From Variovorax paradoxus (GTDB lineage: Bacteria; Pseudomonadota; Gammaproteobacteria; Burkholderiales; Burkholderiaceae_C), in assembly GCF_902712855.1 (NCBI RefSeq), contig NZ_LR743507.1, forward strand, positions 4,264,001-4,328,000: a stretch of DNA of 64,000 bases, given 5' to 3'. A model generated the notes under the pieces. That model made no database searches. It was not told where the DNA came from and saw nothing but the letters and a program-made list of their open reading frames with translations. The translations under genes were made by a program, and so were the position numbers. Shown here piece by piece: positions 27,951 through 35,876 of the stretch. Each line of letters opens with the position of its first letter. Within the stretch, counting starts at the first letter, position 1.

Positions 27951-30266
27951 TTACTCCTGAGGCTCGCGCGGGGCTTGCGGCTGCTCGCCGGCCGGGGCCT
28001 GCGACTGCTCGTTGCGCGGCTGTTGCTGCTGCTCGTTGCTGAAGCGCGGTGCGCGCTCGCCGCGGTCACCACCACGGTCGCCACCGCGATCACCACGGTC
28101 GCCGCGTTCACGGCGCTCGCCGCGGTCACCACGGTCTTCGCGCGGCGGACGCTCGCTGTACTCCATGCCGGCCGGACGCTCGGTCAGGGCCTTCATCGAC
28201 AGCTTGACGCGGCCCTTCTCGTCAGTCTCAAGAACCTTGACCTTCACGATCTGGCCTTCGCTCAGATAGTCGGTCACCTTCTCGACGCGTTCGTGCGCGA
28301 TCTGGCTGATGTGCAGCAGGCCGTCCTTGCCCGGCAGCAGGTTGATGAGCGCGCCGAAGTCCAGGATCTTGGTGACCGGGCCTTCGTACACCTTGCCGAT
28401 TTCGACTTCGGCGGTGATCTGCTCGATGCGCTTCTTGGCCATCTCGGCCTTTTCCGGGTCGGTCGAGGCGATGGTGATCGTGCCGTCTTCGTCGATGTTG
28501 ATCGTCGTGCCGGTCTCTTCCTGCAGGCCGCGGATGACTGCGCCACCCTTGCCGATCACGTCGCGGATCTTCTCGGGGTTGATCTTCAGCGTGGTCAGGC
28601 GCGGTGCGAAGCTGGAGACTTCGGCCTTGGCCTCGCCCATGGCTTCCTGCATCTTGCCCAGGATGTGCATGCGCGCTTCCTTGGCCTGCGCCAATGCGAC
28701 CTGCATGATCTCCTTGGTGATGCCCTGGATCTTGATGTCCATCTGCAACGCGGTGATGCCGTTGGTGGTGCCCGCCACCTTGAAGTCCATGTCGCCGAGG
28801 TGATCTTCGTCACCCAGGATGTCGGTCAGCACCGCGAAGCGGTTGTCTTCCTTGATCAGGCCCATGGCGATACCGGCCACGTGCGCCTTCATGGGCACGC
28901 CGGCGTCCATCATGGACAGGCAGCCGCCGCAGACCGAAGCCATCGACGACGAACCGTTCGACTCGGTGATCTCGGAAACCACGCGAACCGTGTACGGGAA
29001 CTCTTCCTTGTTCGGCAGCACGGCGACGAGCGCGCGCTTGGCCAGGCGGCCGTGACCGATTTCGCGGCGCTTGGTCGAGCCCATGCGGCCCACTTCGCCG
29101 GTGGCGAAGGGAGGCATGTTGTAGTGGAACAGGAAGCGGTCTTCGTATTCGCCGGCCAGCGCGTCGATGCGCTGCGCGTCGCGCTCGGTACCCAGCGTGG
29201 TGATCACCAGCGCCTGGGTTTCGCCGCGCGTGAACAGGGCCGAGCCGTGGGTGCGGGGCAGCACCGAGTTGCGGATTTCGATCGGGCGCACGGTGCGCGT
29301 GTCGCGGCCGTCGATGCGGGGTTCGCCCGACAGGATCTGGCTGCGCACGATCTTCGATTCGATGGCGAACAGCAGGTCGCTGACCTTGCCGCTGTCGAAG
29401 TCGGCACCTTCGGCCTTCAGGGCCTCGAGGACGCTGGCGTTGGCTTCGCGCAGGGCTTGCGTGCGGGCCTGCTTGCTGCGGATCTGGTAGACGGCGCGCA
29501 GCTTGTCTTCGGCGAGGCCCTTGACCTTGGCAACGAAGGCTTCGTCTTCGGCCGGAACCTTCCAGTCCCACACCGGCTTGCCGGCGTCGCGCACGAGGTC
29601 ATGGATCGCATCGATGGCGATGTTGGCCTGTTCGTGGCCGAACACCACGCCGCCCAGCATGATTTCTTCGCTGAGTTGCAGGGCTTCGGATTCGACCATC
29701 AGCACGGCGGCTTGCGTGCCGGCGACAACGAGGTCCATCTGCGAATCCTTGCGGGCGGTCTGCCCCGGATTCAGCACATACTGGCCGTTGATGTAGCCCA
29801 CGCGGGCGGCACCGATCGGGCCGTTGAATGGCACGCCGGAGATCGACAGTGCAGCGCTCACGCCGATCATGGCTGCGATGTCGGCATCGACTTCGGGGTT
29901 GAGCGAGATGGTGTGGATGACCACGTGCACTTCGTTCAGGAAGCCTTCGGGGAACAGCGGACGGATCGGGCGGTCGATCAGGCGGCTGGTCAGCGTTTCG
30001 TGTTCGCTGGGCTTGGCCTCGCGCTTGAAGAAGCTGCCAGGGATCTTGCCTGCGGCGTAGGTCTTCTCGATGTAGTCGACGGTCAGCGGGAAGAAGTCCT
30101 GGCCCGGCTTGGCGTTCTTGGAAGCGACGACGGTCGCGAGGATAACGGTGCCGTCGATGTCGACGAGAACGGCGCCGCTGGCCTGGCGGGCGATCTCGCC
30201 CGTTTCCATGACGACGGTCTTGTCACCCCATTGGAATGACTTGGTGACTTTGTTGAAAAGGCTCAT
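27951..30266 (-). CDS. pnp: Polyribonucleotide nucleotidyltransferase (PNPase)
   Basis: Phosphorolytic 3'-5' exoribonuclease of the RNA degradosome, 771 aa from ATG 30266 (MSLFNKVTKSFQWG). Two RNase PH-like domains (with PLTVDYIEKTYAAGKIPGSF in the first and catalytic-core sequence around SSMASVCGGCLSMMDAG in the second) are followed by a KH domain (about 555-615, VIGKGGAVIRGLQEETG) and an S1 domain (about 620-695, GKVYEGPVTKILDFGALINL). The tail after about 710 is unusual: repeated Arg-Gly-Asp/Arg-Gly-Gly stretches, then a Gln/Pro/Ala-rich end, probably disordered and RNA- or protein-binding. The leader contains a long hairpin. Confidence 0.97.
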   Translation of the reverse strand: MSLFNKVTKSFQWGDKTVVMETGEIARQASGAVLVDIDGTVILATVVASKNAKPGQDFFPLTVDYIEKTYAAGKIPGSFFKREAKPSEHETLTSRLIDRPIRPLFPEGFLNEVHVVIHTISLNPEVDADIAAMIGVSAALSISGVPFNGPIGAARVGYINGQYVLNPGQTARKDSQMDLVVAGTQAAVLMVESEALQLSEEIMLGGVVFGHEQANIAIDAIHDLVRDAGKPVWDWKVPAEDEAFVAKVKGLAEDKLRAVYQIRSKQARTQALREANASVLEALKAEGADFDSGKVSDLLFAIESKIVRSQILSGEPRIDGRDTRTVRPIEIRNSVLPRTHGSALFTRGETQALVITTLGTERDAQRIDALAGEYEDRFLFHYNMPPFATGEVGRMGSTKRREIGHGRLAKRALVAVLPNKEEFPYTVRVVSEITESNGSSSMASVCGGCLSMMDAGVPMKAHVAGIAMGLIKEDNRFAVLTDILGDEDHLGDMDFKVAGTTNGITALQMDIKIQGITKEIMQVALAQAKEARMHILGKMQEAMGEAKAEVSSFAPRLTTLKINPEKIRDVIGKGGAVIRGLQEETGTTINIDEDGTITIASTDPEKAEMAKKRIEQITAEVEIGKVYEGPVTKILDFGALINLLPGKDGLLHISQIAHERVEKVTDYLSEGQIVKVKVLETDEKGRVKLSMKALTERPAGMEYSERPPREDRGDRGERRERGDRGDRGGDRGGDRGERAPRFSNEQQQQPRNEQSQAPAGEQPQAPREPQE

Positions 30267-30335
30267 GTTTGCTCCTGTTTTGATAGCGAACCACTCAGGA
30301 TCCGCAGGGGCCGGAGGCTTCTCAGAACACGATGC

Positions 30336-30371
30336 CATTCCAGTGAAGATCGATCGAACTTCATTGGAATG
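30336..30371 (-). promoter_or_regulatory. Long stem-loop in the pnp 5' leader (candidate RNase III/PNPase autoregulation site)
   Basis: CATTCCAGTGAAG (30336-30348) and CTTCATTGGAATG (30359-30371) form a 13-position stem, 12 paired with one A/C mismatch on the pnp strand, around a 10-nt loop. It lies between the rpsO terminator and the pnp start codon (70 nt upstream of ATG 30266). In E. coli a leader hairpin in the same location is cut by RNase III and lets PNPase repress its own mRNA. The role here is inference. Confidence 0.55.
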
Positions 30372-30418
30372 ACACAGCTTCGCTCTGTTTGGGCACTCCG
30401 AAAAGTGGATCGCGAAGT

Positions 30419-30458
30419 AAAAAACGCCTGAGCTAGCGGACTAACCCAGGCGTTTTTT
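30419..30458 (-). terminator. Intrinsic terminator of rpsO
   Basis: AAAAAACGCCTG (30419-30430) pairs with CAGGCGTTTTTT (30447-30458), giving a 6-bp GC-rich core flanked by A6/T6, so it works in either direction. It begins 14 bp after the rpsO stop on the minus strand. pnp must therefore be transcribed by readthrough or from a promoter in 30270-30418. Confidence 0.9.
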
Positions 30459-30471
30459 CATGCGATTCGGT

Positions 30472-30738
30472 TTACTTGCGCAGACCCAGCTTGGCGATCA
30501 GCGCGGTGTAACGGTCGGCGTCCTTGGACTTGAGGTAGTCGAGGAGCTTGCGGCGGCGGCTCACCATGCGCAGCAGGCCGCGGCGGCCATGGTGGTCCTT
30601 GGCGTGGGTCTTGAAGTGGGGGGTGAGCTCGTTGATACGGGCGGTCAGCAGTGCAACTTGCACTTCGGGGCTGCCGGTGTCGTTGGCGGCGCGGGCGTTG
30701 TCCTTGACGACTTCGGCCTTGATGGAGGCTGCGATCAT
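30472..30738 (-). CDS. rpsO: 30S ribosomal protein S15
   Basis: Primary-binding 30S protein, 88 aa. Family motifs are NDTGSPEVQVALLTARINELT and HHGRRGLLRMVSRRRKLLDYL. ATG 30738 (MIAASIKAEVVKDNAR) is chosen; the upstream extension of the frame is not ribosomal protein. It is followed by a strong terminator and then pnp, the conserved rpsO-pnp pair. Confidence 0.98.
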   Translation of the reverse strand: MIAASIKAEVVKDNARAANDTGSPEVQVALLTARINELTPHFKTHAKDHHGRRGLLRMVSRRRKLLDYLKSKDADRYTALIAKLGLRK

Positions 30739-30770
30739 GTTGATTTCCTTGTTCCGGGATGTTTGACTTG

Positions 30771-30797
30771 CGGTGAGCGCTGGAACTGCGCCCACCG
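30771..30797 (-). promoter_or_regulatory. Hairpin in the rpsO leader (candidate S15 autoregulatory element)
   Basis: CGGTG-A-GCGC (30771-30780) pairs with GCGC-C-CACCG (30788-30797) around a 7-nt loop. It lies 33 nt upstream of the rpsO start and downstream of a candidate -10 box. S15 represses its own translation through leader structures in several bacteria, but the leaders are not conserved in sequence, so the role here is speculative. Confidence 0.35.
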
Positions 30798-30825
30798 TGC
30801 GCCTTGCGGCATGCAAAGCCTCGGG

Positions 30826-30831
30826 ATTATA
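30826..30831 (-). promoter_or_regulatory. Candidate -10 box for rpsO
   Basis: A perfect TATAAT on the minus strand, 88 bp upstream of the rpsO start codon and just downstream of the end of the aminotransferase gene. No good -35 hexamer stands at 16-18 bp, so it would need an activator or tolerate a weak -35. It would separate the rpsO operon from the aminotransferase transcript. Confidence 0.5.
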
Positions 30832-30853
30832 GCCCGGGTACTTTCGGAGGGCT

Positions 30854-32044
30854 TCAGCCTCCCCTTGCCGCCCCCTCCAGCCAGCCGCGCAGCCGCTCCA
30901 CGCCCTGCACCAGCCGCTGGGGGTCCTTCGAGGCGAAGCACCAGCGCAGCCAGCCCTGCGCCTCGGGGGCGAAGGCGTTGCCGGGCGCGAGCCCCAGGCC
31001 GGCCTCGGCCACGAGCCGCCTGGCCACTTCGAACGAATCGTCGAAGCCCTCGAGCCGGAAGAAGGCATACATGCCGCCCTTGGCCGGCGCCACCTGCACG
31101 CCCGGCAGGGCGGCCAGCAGCGGCACCAGCGTGTCGCGGCACTGCTTCAGGTGAGCCACCACGCGCGGCGTGATCTCGCCCGTGTGCTCGATGGCGGCGA
31201 TCGCCGCGCGCTGCGTGAACACGCTGGCACACGAGGTATTGAACTCGATCAGCTTTCCGATGCCTTCCACCATCGACGGCGGAAGCACCAGCCAGCCGAG
31301 GCGCCAGCCGGTCATCAGGAAGCTCTTCGAGAAACTGTGCGTCACGACGAGCCGGTCGTCGGGCTTCGAGACGTCGAGGAAGCTCGGCGCACAGCCGTTC
31401 GCGGTCGGCTCGAAGTAGAGGCGCTCGTACACCTCGTCCGCCAGGATCCACGTGCCGGTCTGGCGGCAGTGGTCGAGCACGGCCTGCTGCTCGTCGCGCG
31501 TCATGGTCCAGCCCGTGGGGTTGTTCGGTGCATTGACGATCAACAGTTTCGTCTTCGGTGTGACTGCCGCACGCAGCGCCGGAAGGTCGAGCGTCCACTC
31601 GCCGTTCACCGGCACCAGCGGCAGCGTGCGCACCCGCGCGCCCATGATGGCGGGCTGCGCCGTGAGGTTCGGCCACACCGGCGTCACGGCGACCACTTCG
31701 TCGCCCGCGTCGACAAGCGCCTGAACCGCGAGCATCAGCGCGCTCACGCCGCCCGAAGTGACGGCGATGCGCGACGCGTCCACCGCCGGATGCAGCGCGC
31801 TGGTGTAGCGCGCGATGGCCGCCCGCAGTTCGGGCAGGCCGAGGTTGTGTGCATAGAAGGTCTCGCCACGCTGCAGGGACTCGATGGCCGCCTGGCGGAT
31901 CACCTCGGGCGTGACTTCGTCGCTCTCGCCGAACCAGAAGGCCAGCACGTCGTCGCGGCCCATGCCGGCATTGGCGACTTCGCGGATCTTCGAGGCTTCG
32001 AGGTTGTGGATGGCTTCACGCATGGCTGGGGTCCTGTTGTTCAT
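30854..32044 (-). CDS. PLP-dependent class I/II aminotransferase
   Basis: A fold-type I aminotransferase of 396 aa. The conserved NAPNNPTGW motif, DEVYERLYF (PLP-ring Asp) and SFSKSFLMTGWRLGW with the Schiff-base lysine are all visible, as is the C-terminal arginine region RWCFAS. The N-terminus MREAIHNLEASKIREVANAGMGR is typical of a Burkholderiales subgroup annotated as aspartate/aromatic-like transaminases; the substrate is uncertain. It begins 2 bp after the stop codon of the binding-protein gene, so the two are probably cotranscribed, suggesting amino-acid metabolism. ATG 32065-region alternatives lie inside the neighbour; ATG 32044 is chosen. Confidence 0.88.
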   Translation of the reverse strand: MNNRTPAMREAIHNLEASKIREVANAGMGRDDVLAFWFGESDEVTPEVIRQAAIESLQRGETFYAHNLGLPELRAAIARYTSALHPAVDASRIAVTSGGVSALMLAVQALVDAGDEVVAVTPVWPNLTAQPAIMGARVRTLPLVPVNGEWTLDLPALRAAVTPKTKLLIVNAPNNPTGWTMTRDEQQAVLDHCRQTGTWILADEVYERLYFEPTANGCAPSFLDVSKPDDRLVVTHSFSKSFLMTGWRLGWLVLPPSMVEGIGKLIEFNTSCASVFTQRAAIAAIEHTGEITPRVVAHLKQCRDTLVPLLAALPGVQVAPAKGGMYAFFRLEGFDDSFEVARRLVAEAGLGLAPGNAFAPEAQGWLRWCFASKDPQRLVQGVERLRGWLEGAARGG

Positions 32045-32046
32045 CT

Positions 32047-33357
32047 TCAAGGTCTTTTCATCTTGCACGAAGTGGGCAGCTCGGCACGCTCCGGGCCAAT
32101 GGTCTTCACCACGCGAAAGCCATAGCCAGAGCCTTCGACGTCGAACTGCACGCCCGGCGTGCCCTGCCTGTCCATCACGCCGACGACCAGCTGCTGCTGG
32201 AACTGGTGGTCCGCGGCGCGCATGCGCCCGCGCTGTCCGTACAGGGTGACGTCGGCCTGCTCGAGTGCGCGCGCGACGGGCACGGCATCGGCGCTGCCTG
32301 CGCGCTCGATCGCCTGCACGAGCGCCTCGATCATCAATTGCAGGCGCATGTGCACGTAGTCGTCGGCGGGCTTCGGAAAGCGTGCGTGGAAGGCGCGGTA
32401 GAACGCTTCCGACTGCGCCGTCTGCACGTTGGGCAGCCAGTCGGCCACGGCGATCACGCGGCCGATGCCTGCGTCGCCGATGGCGGCGGGCGCACCCAGC
32501 GCGTTGCCATAGAACGTGTAGAAGGTGCCGTTGAAACCCGCTTCGCGCGCGGCCTTCACGAGCAGCGTGAGGTCGTTGCCCCAGTTGCCGGTGACCACGG
32601 CCTGCGCGCCGCTCGCGATGATCTTGGTGGCGTAGGGCGCGAAGTCCTTCACCTTGCCCATCGGATGCAGCTCGTCGCCTACGATCTCCACGTCGGGCCG
32701 CCGCGCGCCGAGTTGCCGGCGCGACTCGCGCAGCACCGCCTGGCCGAAGCTGTAGTCCTGCCCGATGAGGTACACGCGCTTGAGCGAAGTGTCGTCCTTC
32801 ACCGCATCCATCAGCGCCGCCACACGCATGTCCGCATGCGCATCGAAGCGGAAGTGCCAGAAGCTGCAGCGCTCGTTGGTCAGCACCGGATCGACCGCCG
32901 CGTAGTTCAGGAAGATCACGCGCCGCGACGGGTCTCGCTCGTTGTTCTTGTCGATGGCATCGATCAGCGCCGCGGCAGTGGCCGACGAGTTGCCCTGCAG
33001 CACGACGCGCGCGCCGTCGTCCATCGCCGCACGCAGCGCGGAGAGCGCCTCCTCGTTCTGGCCCTTGCTGTCGTAGCGGTCGAGTTGCAGCGGTCTCGCA
33101 CCGCCGGGAACGCCCGGCAGCTTCACGCCGCCGCGCGCATTCACCCGCTCCACAGCCCAAAGAAGATTGCGGAATACGGCCTCGCCGGTGTTGGCGAACG
33201 GGCCGCTCATGCTCTCGATCAGCGCCAGGCGAATCGGTGCCGGAGGGGCTGCAGGAGCCGCAGGAACGGCCTGCGCCAGCGCGGCGAACGGCCTCGCGCA
33301 TAGCGTCAGCGCCGCGAATTTCAAGGCCTCGCGGCGCCAAATAAAGCGGGGATTCAT
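32047..33357 (-). CDS. Periplasmic branched-chain amino acid/amide-type ABC binding protein (LivJ-like)
   Basis: A 436-aa secreted binding protein. The N-terminal signal peptide (RREALKFAALTLCARPFAALAQA, cleavage near residue 30) is followed by a Peripla_BP_6 fold with PIRLALIESMSGPFANTGEAVFRN at the start of lobe 1. No permease or ATPase genes are adjacent, so it may serve a transporter encoded elsewhere or act as a sensor. The aminotransferase gene begins 2 bp downstream. The ligand is not deducible, though the pairing hints at an amino acid. Confidence 0.85.
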   Translation of the reverse strand: MNPRFIWRREALKFAALTLCARPFAALAQAVPAAPAAPPAPIRLALIESMSGPFANTGEAVFRNLLWAVERVNARGGVKLPGVPGGARPLQLDRYDSKGQNEEALSALRAAMDDGARVVLQGNSSATAAALIDAIDKNNERDPSRRVIFLNYAAVDPVLTNERCSFWHFRFDAHADMRVAALMDAVKDDTSLKRVYLIGQDYSFGQAVLRESRRQLGARRPDVEIVGDELHPMGKVKDFAPYATKIIASGAQAVVTGNWGNDLTLLVKAAREAGFNGTFYTFYGNALGAPAAIGDAGIGRVIAVADWLPNVQTAQSEAFYRAFHARFPKPADDYVHMRLQLMIEALVQAIERAGSADAVPVARALEQADVTLYGQRGRMRAADHQFQQQLVVGVMDRQGTPGVQFDVEGSGYGFRVVKTIGPERAELPTSCKMKRP

Positions 33358-33481
33358 TGTCTTGAAACGCGTGCCGACGCGCCTAGATGAGGTCTCAAGC
33401 GGCACTCACGATTGAACGGCCGCGCAGTGTAAGGGACACACATTTCTTGTCCCCATTGTGTTGATTCAGGAGTTCCTCATC

Positions 33482-33853
33482 ATGTTTTTCGCCCCCAACG
33501 TCCGCACCGCCCGCTTCGCTCCCCGCGCCTATGACCGCGCATTCGAACGCTTCGCCAGCGAGGCCTTCGCCGGTGCCCGCCGCTCCCCGCTCGTGGAGCA
33601 GGACGACAAGAGCTGGACGCTCTCGCTCGACGTGCCGGGCTTCGCGCGTGAAGAGCTCGTCATCGGCATCGAAGGCGCCGTGGTGCGCATTGACAGCAAG
33701 GCCGACGCCAAGCGCCAGTTCAAGGCCGCCTACGAGCTGCCGCAGGACATCGACGTGGCCGCCAGCGAGGCCAAGCTCGAGAACGGCGTGCTCACGCTGA
33801 AGCTCGGAAAAGTAGTACCCGTGAGCCAGGCAGCGACGTTGCAAATCAACTAG
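33482..33853 (+). CDS. Hsp20/alpha-crystallin small heat-shock protein
   Basis: ATP-independent chaperone holding unfolded proteins, 123 aa, short for the family. The alpha-crystallin domain spans about 35-120: WTLSLDVPGFAREELVIGIEGAVVRI and LENGVLTLKLGK, the latter holding a shortened version of the A-x-x-x-n-G-v-L motif. The C-terminal IxI-type motif is reduced to LQIN. A good Shine-Dalgarno, AGGAG, precedes ATG 33482. A CCCCATT element resembling a sigma-32 -10 lies at 33451-33457, but no CTTGAA stands at the right distance. Confidence 0.88.
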   Translation: MFFAPNVRTARFAPRAYDRAFERFASEAFAGARRSPLVEQDDKSWTLSLDVPGFAREELVIGIEGAVVRIDSKADAKRQFKAAYELPQDIDVAASEAKLENGVLTLKLGKVVPVSQAATLQIN

Positions 33854-33863
33854 TTCTGCTTAA

Positions 33864-33984
33864 GCCCACAAGAAGAAAGTGTCAGCAAAGGTTCTTTTTG
33901 ACTTTGATCGTGCTCCCTATTCACAATAGGGCCGCATAACGTCACATGATGTGACGTTTTCTTAGAACTTTCTTCTTCGTGGGC
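33864..33984 (+). repeat. 121-bp element with long terminal inverted repeats enclosing two hairpins
   Basis: GCCCACAAGAAGAAAGT (33864-33880) recurs inverted at 33967-33984 with one extra base. Inside are CCCTATT-CAC-AATAGGG (33915-33931) and AACGTCAC-ATGAT-GTGACGTT (33938-33958), the latter followed by TTC and able to serve as terminator for the Hsp20 gene. It is notably AT-richer than its surroundings. It could be a structured RNA at the 3' end of the Hsp20 mRNA or a MITE-like insertion; I see no clear target-site duplication. Confidence 0.65.
33938..33960 (+). terminator. Probable terminator of the Hsp20 gene
   Basis: An 8-bp stem AACGTCAC/GTGACGTT with a 5-nt loop is followed by a short T-run. 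It lies 85 bp after the Hsp20 stop codon, within the inverted-repeat element. Confidence 0.55.
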
Positions 33985-34042
33985 GTCTCGTAAACGCATC
34001 GAGTTCCATGACGGTGCGGGTCGGGTGCCCTCTCACGGCACC

Positions 34043-34786
34043 ATGCAAACACACCTTCAGCCCGCCAATCCCAACGAGCAATCCGACGCCCTGCTGGTCT
34101 TCCTGCCGGGTGCCTACCTCAAGCCCGACGAGTTCGAGCGAGAGGGTTTCATCAGCGCGGTGCGGGAGCGCCACCTGGCAGCCGATGCGCTGCTGGTGGA
34201 CGCGGACGTGTCCTACTACTACGAGCAGACGCTCAGCGAGCGGCTGCACACCGATGTCATCGAGCCGCAGCGCGCCAAGGGCTACAAGTCGATCTGGCTG
34301 GTGGGTATCTCCATCGGCGGCTTCGGTGCGCTGATCCACGAACTGGCACGGCCGGGCTCGGTCGACGGCATCGTGGCGCTCGCGCCCTACCTTGGCCGGC
34401 GCGTGCTTGGCGCGGAGATCAAGAAGGCCGGCGGCCTGCGCATGTGGCAGGCCCCCACGGGCCCGCAGCCCGACGAGGAACCCGACCGCAAGCTCTGGCC
34501 CTTCTTCCAGCAATACCTGAAGGACCAGACCTCGAAGAACCTGCCGCCGCTGTACCTCGGTTTCGGCCTCGAGGACCGTTTCGTCAGCAACCACAAGCTG
34601 CTGGCCGACGCGCTGCCACCGGGCCAGGTGTTCACCACCGAAGGCGGCCACGACTGGCCGCAATGGCGCCAGCTCTGGCGAAATGTGCTCGACGTGCTGC
34701 CGCTGCCTTCGCTCGGCCGCGCACGCCAGGCCGCTAGGCAGCCCCAGCAGCAGCCGACAGCATCCCCATGGGCCATCGCGGCTTGA
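34043..34786 (+). CDS. Alpha/beta-hydrolase fold protein
   Basis: A 247-aa soluble hydrolase-like protein. The beta-strand LLVFLPGAYL, nucleophile elbow GISIGG (Ser about 95), an acid candidate in LGFGLEDRF and GGHDW (His near 205) supply a Ser-Asp-His triad. Substrate unknown; the overall look is esterase-like. Its last 17 codons overlap the 3' end of convergent tsaD by 53 bp, and the tail RQPQQQPTASPWAIAA looks like stop-codon read-out into tsaD antisense. No clear Shine-Dalgarno is seen; GTG 34025 is an alternative start. Confidence 0.78.
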   Translation: MQTHLQPANPNEQSDALLVFLPGAYLKPDEFEREGFISAVRERHLAADALLVDADVSYYYEQTLSERLHTDVIEPQRAKGYKSIWLVGISIGGFGALIHELARPGSVDGIVALAPYLGRRVLGAEIKKAGGLRMWQAPTGPQPDEEPDRKLWPFFQQYLKDQTSKNLPPLYLGFGLEDRFVSNHKLLADALPPGQVFTTEGGHDWPQWRQLWRNVLDVLPLPSLGRARQAARQPQQQPTASPWAIAA

Positions 34787-35783
34787 CGTCGAAGGCGTAG
34801 CGCTCGCTCGCCTGCGATAGACCCGATTGCAGCCGCATGGCTGCGGCCATGGCGATCATCGCGCCGTTGTCGGTGCACAGGTGCAGTTCGGGGTAGTGCA
34901 CGCGCACATTGCGCTTCGCGCATGCGGCATTCAGTTGCTCGCGCAAATTCTTGTTGGCCCCCACCCCGCCGGCCACCACCAGGCGCTTGAGCCCGGTCTG
35001 GTCGAGCGCCGAGAGCGATTTCTTCAGCAGCACCTCGACGATCGCCGCCTGCGTGGATGCGGCCAGGTCGGCCTTGCGCGCTTCGAGCTGGTCCCCGAGC
35101 TTCCTGGCCTGCGTGAGCACGGCGGTCTTCAGGCCGGCAAACGAGAAATCGAGGTCGCCGCTGTGCAGCAGCGGACGCGGCAGCTTGAAGGCCGCGGCGT
35201 CGCCGCCCTCGGCCAGCTTGGCGAGCCACGGACCGCCGGGGTACGGCAGGCCCATCAGCTTGGCGCTCTTGTCGAAGGCCTCGCCGGCCGCATCGTCGAT
35301 GGTCTCGCCCAGCAGTTCGTAGCGGCCCACGCCGTCCACCCGCATCAGCTGCGTGTGGCCGCCCGACACCAGCAGTGCGACGAACGGGAACTCCGGCGGA
35401 TCGGCGCTCAGGAACGGCGACAGCAGGTGCCCCTCGAGGTGATGCACCCCGAGCACCGGCTTGCCCAGCGCCACGCCCAGCGCGCAGGCCACACCCGCGC
35501 CCACCAGCAGCGCGCCGGCAAGGCCGGGGCCGCGCGTGTAGGCCACCACGTCGATCTCGCCCAGCGAGCGGCCGGCTTCTGCCATGACGGCTTCGGTGAG
35601 CGGCAGCACACGGCGGATGTGATCGCGGCTGGCCAGCTCGGGCACCACGCCCCCGTAGGCCTGGTGCATGGCGATCTGGCTGTGCAGCGCATGCGAACGC
35701 AGCAGCGGCAGCGCGTCGCCGTGCGACTCGACCAGCGCCACGCCGGTTTCATCGCAGGATGATTCGATTCCCAACAAGAGCAT
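34734..35783 (-). CDS. tsaD: tRNA N6-adenosine threonylcarbamoyltransferase TsaD
   Basis: Catalytic subunit for t6A37 formation in ANN-decoding tRNAs, 349 aa. ASKHA-fold motifs: LGIESSCDETGVALV (N-terminus), HHLEGHL with the metal-binding His pair (about 111-117), LVSGGHTQL and AGEAFDK. ATG 35783 gives the family-standard start MLLLGIESSCDETG; the open frame continues upstream only by chance antisense to nasR. No Shine-Dalgarno precedes the start, and a TACACT box ends 7 bp upstream, so leaderless translation is possible. Confidence 0.96.
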   Translation of the reverse strand: MLLLGIESSCDETGVALVESHGDALPLLRSHALHSQIAMHQAYGGVVPELASRDHIRRVLPLTEAVMAEAGRSLGEIDVVAYTRGPGLAGALLVGAGVACALGVALGKPVLGVHHLEGHLLSPFLSADPPEFPFVALLVSGGHTQLMRVDGVGRYELLGETIDDAAGEAFDKSAKLMGLPYPGGPWLAKLAEGGDAAAFKLPRPLLHSGDLDFSFAGLKTAVLTQARKLGDQLEARKADLAASTQAAIVEVLLKKSLSALDQTGLKRLVVAGGVGANKNLREQLNAACAKRNVRVHYPELHLCTDNGAMIAMAAAMRLQSGLSQASERYAFDVKPRWPMGMLSAAAGAA

Positions 35784-35832
35784 GCCGCCGAGTGTAGGTG
35801 GCACCTGCGCCGGATGCCCGCGAAGGGACAAG

Positions 35833-35848
35833 CGGCACGAATGTTGCA
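35833..35848 (+). promoter_or_regulatory. Sigma-54 (-24/-12) promoter candidate for nasR
   Basis: CGGCACGAATGTTGCA matches the TGGCAC-N5-TTGCA consensus except for the first base, with GG (35834-35835) and GC (35846-35847) at the required 10-bp separation. Transcription would start near 35859, 18 nt ahead of the nasR ATG at 35877. This supports that start over the ATG at 35841, which would be upstream of the transcript. Confidence 0.6.
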
Positions 35849-35876
35849 GCACCACGCTGGCTTCCTGCCTCCACGA

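Noticed and set aside
33433..33457. GGGACA-N9-TGTCCC dyad and CCCCATT before the Hsp20 gene, as a sigma-32 promoter or operator
   Set aside because: No CTTGAA-like -35 lies 13-15 bp upstream of CCCCATT, and a 6-bp dyad alone is not significant.
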